NCBI GenBank assembly: GCA_964603025.1
Contig: CAZRTO010000019.1
Span: 1-22,267, forward strand
Source: CALFCX01 sp964603025
GTDB lineage: Bacteria > Margulisbacteria > WOR-1 > JAKLHX01
Direction of reading: 5' to 3'
Length of the DNA stretch: 22,267 bases
Below the pieces are notes generated by a model. That model was not told the origin of the DNA. It ran no database searches and was given only the letters and a program-made list of their open reading frames with translations. The first letter of the stretch is position 1, and every line of letters begins with the position of its first letter. Below are positions 21,758-22,267 of this stretch, piece after piece. The position numbers and the translations under genes are program-made.

Positions 21758-22267
21758 CTAGTTATCGGTTCTGCTTATTTCGACCCACTTGCTTATGGAA
21801 TTGACATATATGAGCTGGAGAACATCGCCTATACCCATTGTAAAACTGGTGGCCGCCGAAAGCTGAAGGCCGTTGCCGTTGTTGAACTTGACAAGTGCGG
21901 TGTCATCTCTGCCTATAAGGACCAGCATCTGGCCGTCGGAGCCGGCCGCTATCTGCGGGTTTGCCGACACATCGGTCAGGGCCGAATCACCCTTTATCAG
22001 GAGGACCTTGCTTCCCAAAAGTTCGGAGCCTATTCCGGAAGTCGAAATTACATGATCGCCGCTGGGGGTATATATCACGCTGCCGGCCACTTCAAGAGTG
22101 GTCGCGACTGAAGTGCTTCCGAAAACGTCGAGATTTCCAAATGCTGAAATAGTGCCGTTACTTAATGACAGTATGGTTCCGCCTGAATCGTCGTCATTAA
22201 CTACTAGCAGGGATAATGATGCCCCGTTTGCGCCTATTCCCCAGTTTTGGGTGGTCTCAACTCCTAT
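21758..22267 (-). CDS. Fibre-like surface protein, C-terminal 169 residues (5' end beyond window)
   Basis: The frame is open to the window edge, so start, signal peptide and total length are unknown; the GTG at 22090 is only an internal codon. The visible part contains repeated short strands such as LSLSNGTISAFGNLDVFGST and ATTLEVAGSVIYTPSG. Similar wording in the downstream gene (GSLEVQGTLSVDG) suggests related beta-rich fibres. The end, from GSDGQMLVLIGRDDTALVKF to the tail VLQLIYVNSISKWVEISRTDN (cited by its ends), resembles C-termini of viral and bacterial fibre-type proteins. It is read together with the downstream gene, whose start lies nine bases after this stop. Confidence 0.65.
   Translation of the reverse strand: MGVETTQNWGIGANGASLSLLVVNDDDSGGTILSLSNGTISAFGNLDVFGSTSVATTLEVAGSVIYTPSGDHVISTSGIGSELLGSKVLLIKGDSALTDVSANPQIAAGSDGQMLVLIGRDDTALVKFNNGNGLQLSAATSFTMGIGDVLQLIYVNSISKWVEISRTDN

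Noticed and set aside
20960..22267. Prophage tail module
   Set aside because: The complete gene has a Sec signal peptide and sits in a cluster of secreted and outer-membrane proteins; no capsid, terminase, baseplate or integrase gene is seen.

Overview
The window reads as chromosomal DNA of an uncultured, flagellate, Gram-negative (diderm) bacterium of about 50% GC. Evidence for a diderm: murF, two PorV-like outer-membrane proteins, secreted proteins with FlgD-Ig-like YPNPFNP C-terminal domains, and a flagellar export gate. A candidate-phylum lineage of the Margulisbacteria/Saganbacteria, Elusimicrobia or Omnitrophica kind fits this mix, but that placement is inference; no marker gene here settles it. 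None of the four tRNA genes encodes CCA.

Layout. (1) Positions 1-2939, plus strand: the 3' part of a P-loop, PEP-carboxykinase-like protein (probably DUF4914), purE and an OFA-type MFS transporter, packed as one operon. (2) 2940-3257, minus strand: a tRNA-Gly(CCC), tRNA-Val(GAC), tRNA-Cys(GCA) cluster, ending in a scar copied from tRNA-Val. (3) 3423-3566, plus strand: a 47-residue single-span membrane protein of unknown function. (4) 3577-13823, minus strand: one long flagellar operon. In transcription order it is fliK, flgD, a hook gene (flgE-like), fliM, fliN, fliO, fliP, fliQ, fliR, flhB, flhA, two small unknown genes, and a short FliA-type sigma factor. A promoter is visible before fliK. 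(5) 13912-13993: tRNA-Leu(GAG). (6) 14019-16661, minus strand: rho and murF, three bases apart, behind a strong promoter. (7) 16806-22267, minus strand: a surface/secretion cluster. It holds two fibre-like secreted proteins, a TIG plus FlgD-Ig protein broken by an in-frame TAA, a PorV-like protein, an Fn3-like plus FlgD-Ig protein, and a second PorV-like protein with a proline linker and coiled-coil tail.

How it fits together. The flagellar operon encodes the export gate (FliPQR-FlhB-FlhA with FliO), the C-ring proteins (FliM, FliN), hook assembly (FliK, FlgD, hook protein) and a late-gene sigma factor. The gene order is the classic fla order, but fliL, motAB, flhF, flhG and che genes are absent from the stretch. 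Two small unknown genes occupy the flhF/flhG position. Several components are atypical: short FlgD and hook proteins in an AT-rich patch, an NPIH cleavage motif in FlhB, and a FliM without a visible CheY-binding N-terminal peptide. In the surface cluster, each PorV-like gene overlaps the stop codon of a gene ending in a T9SS-like C-terminal domain. This suggests two cargo/shuttle pairs, and it is the most interesting arrangement in the window. Nothing here resembles CRISPR, an insertion sequence, a prophage or an origin.
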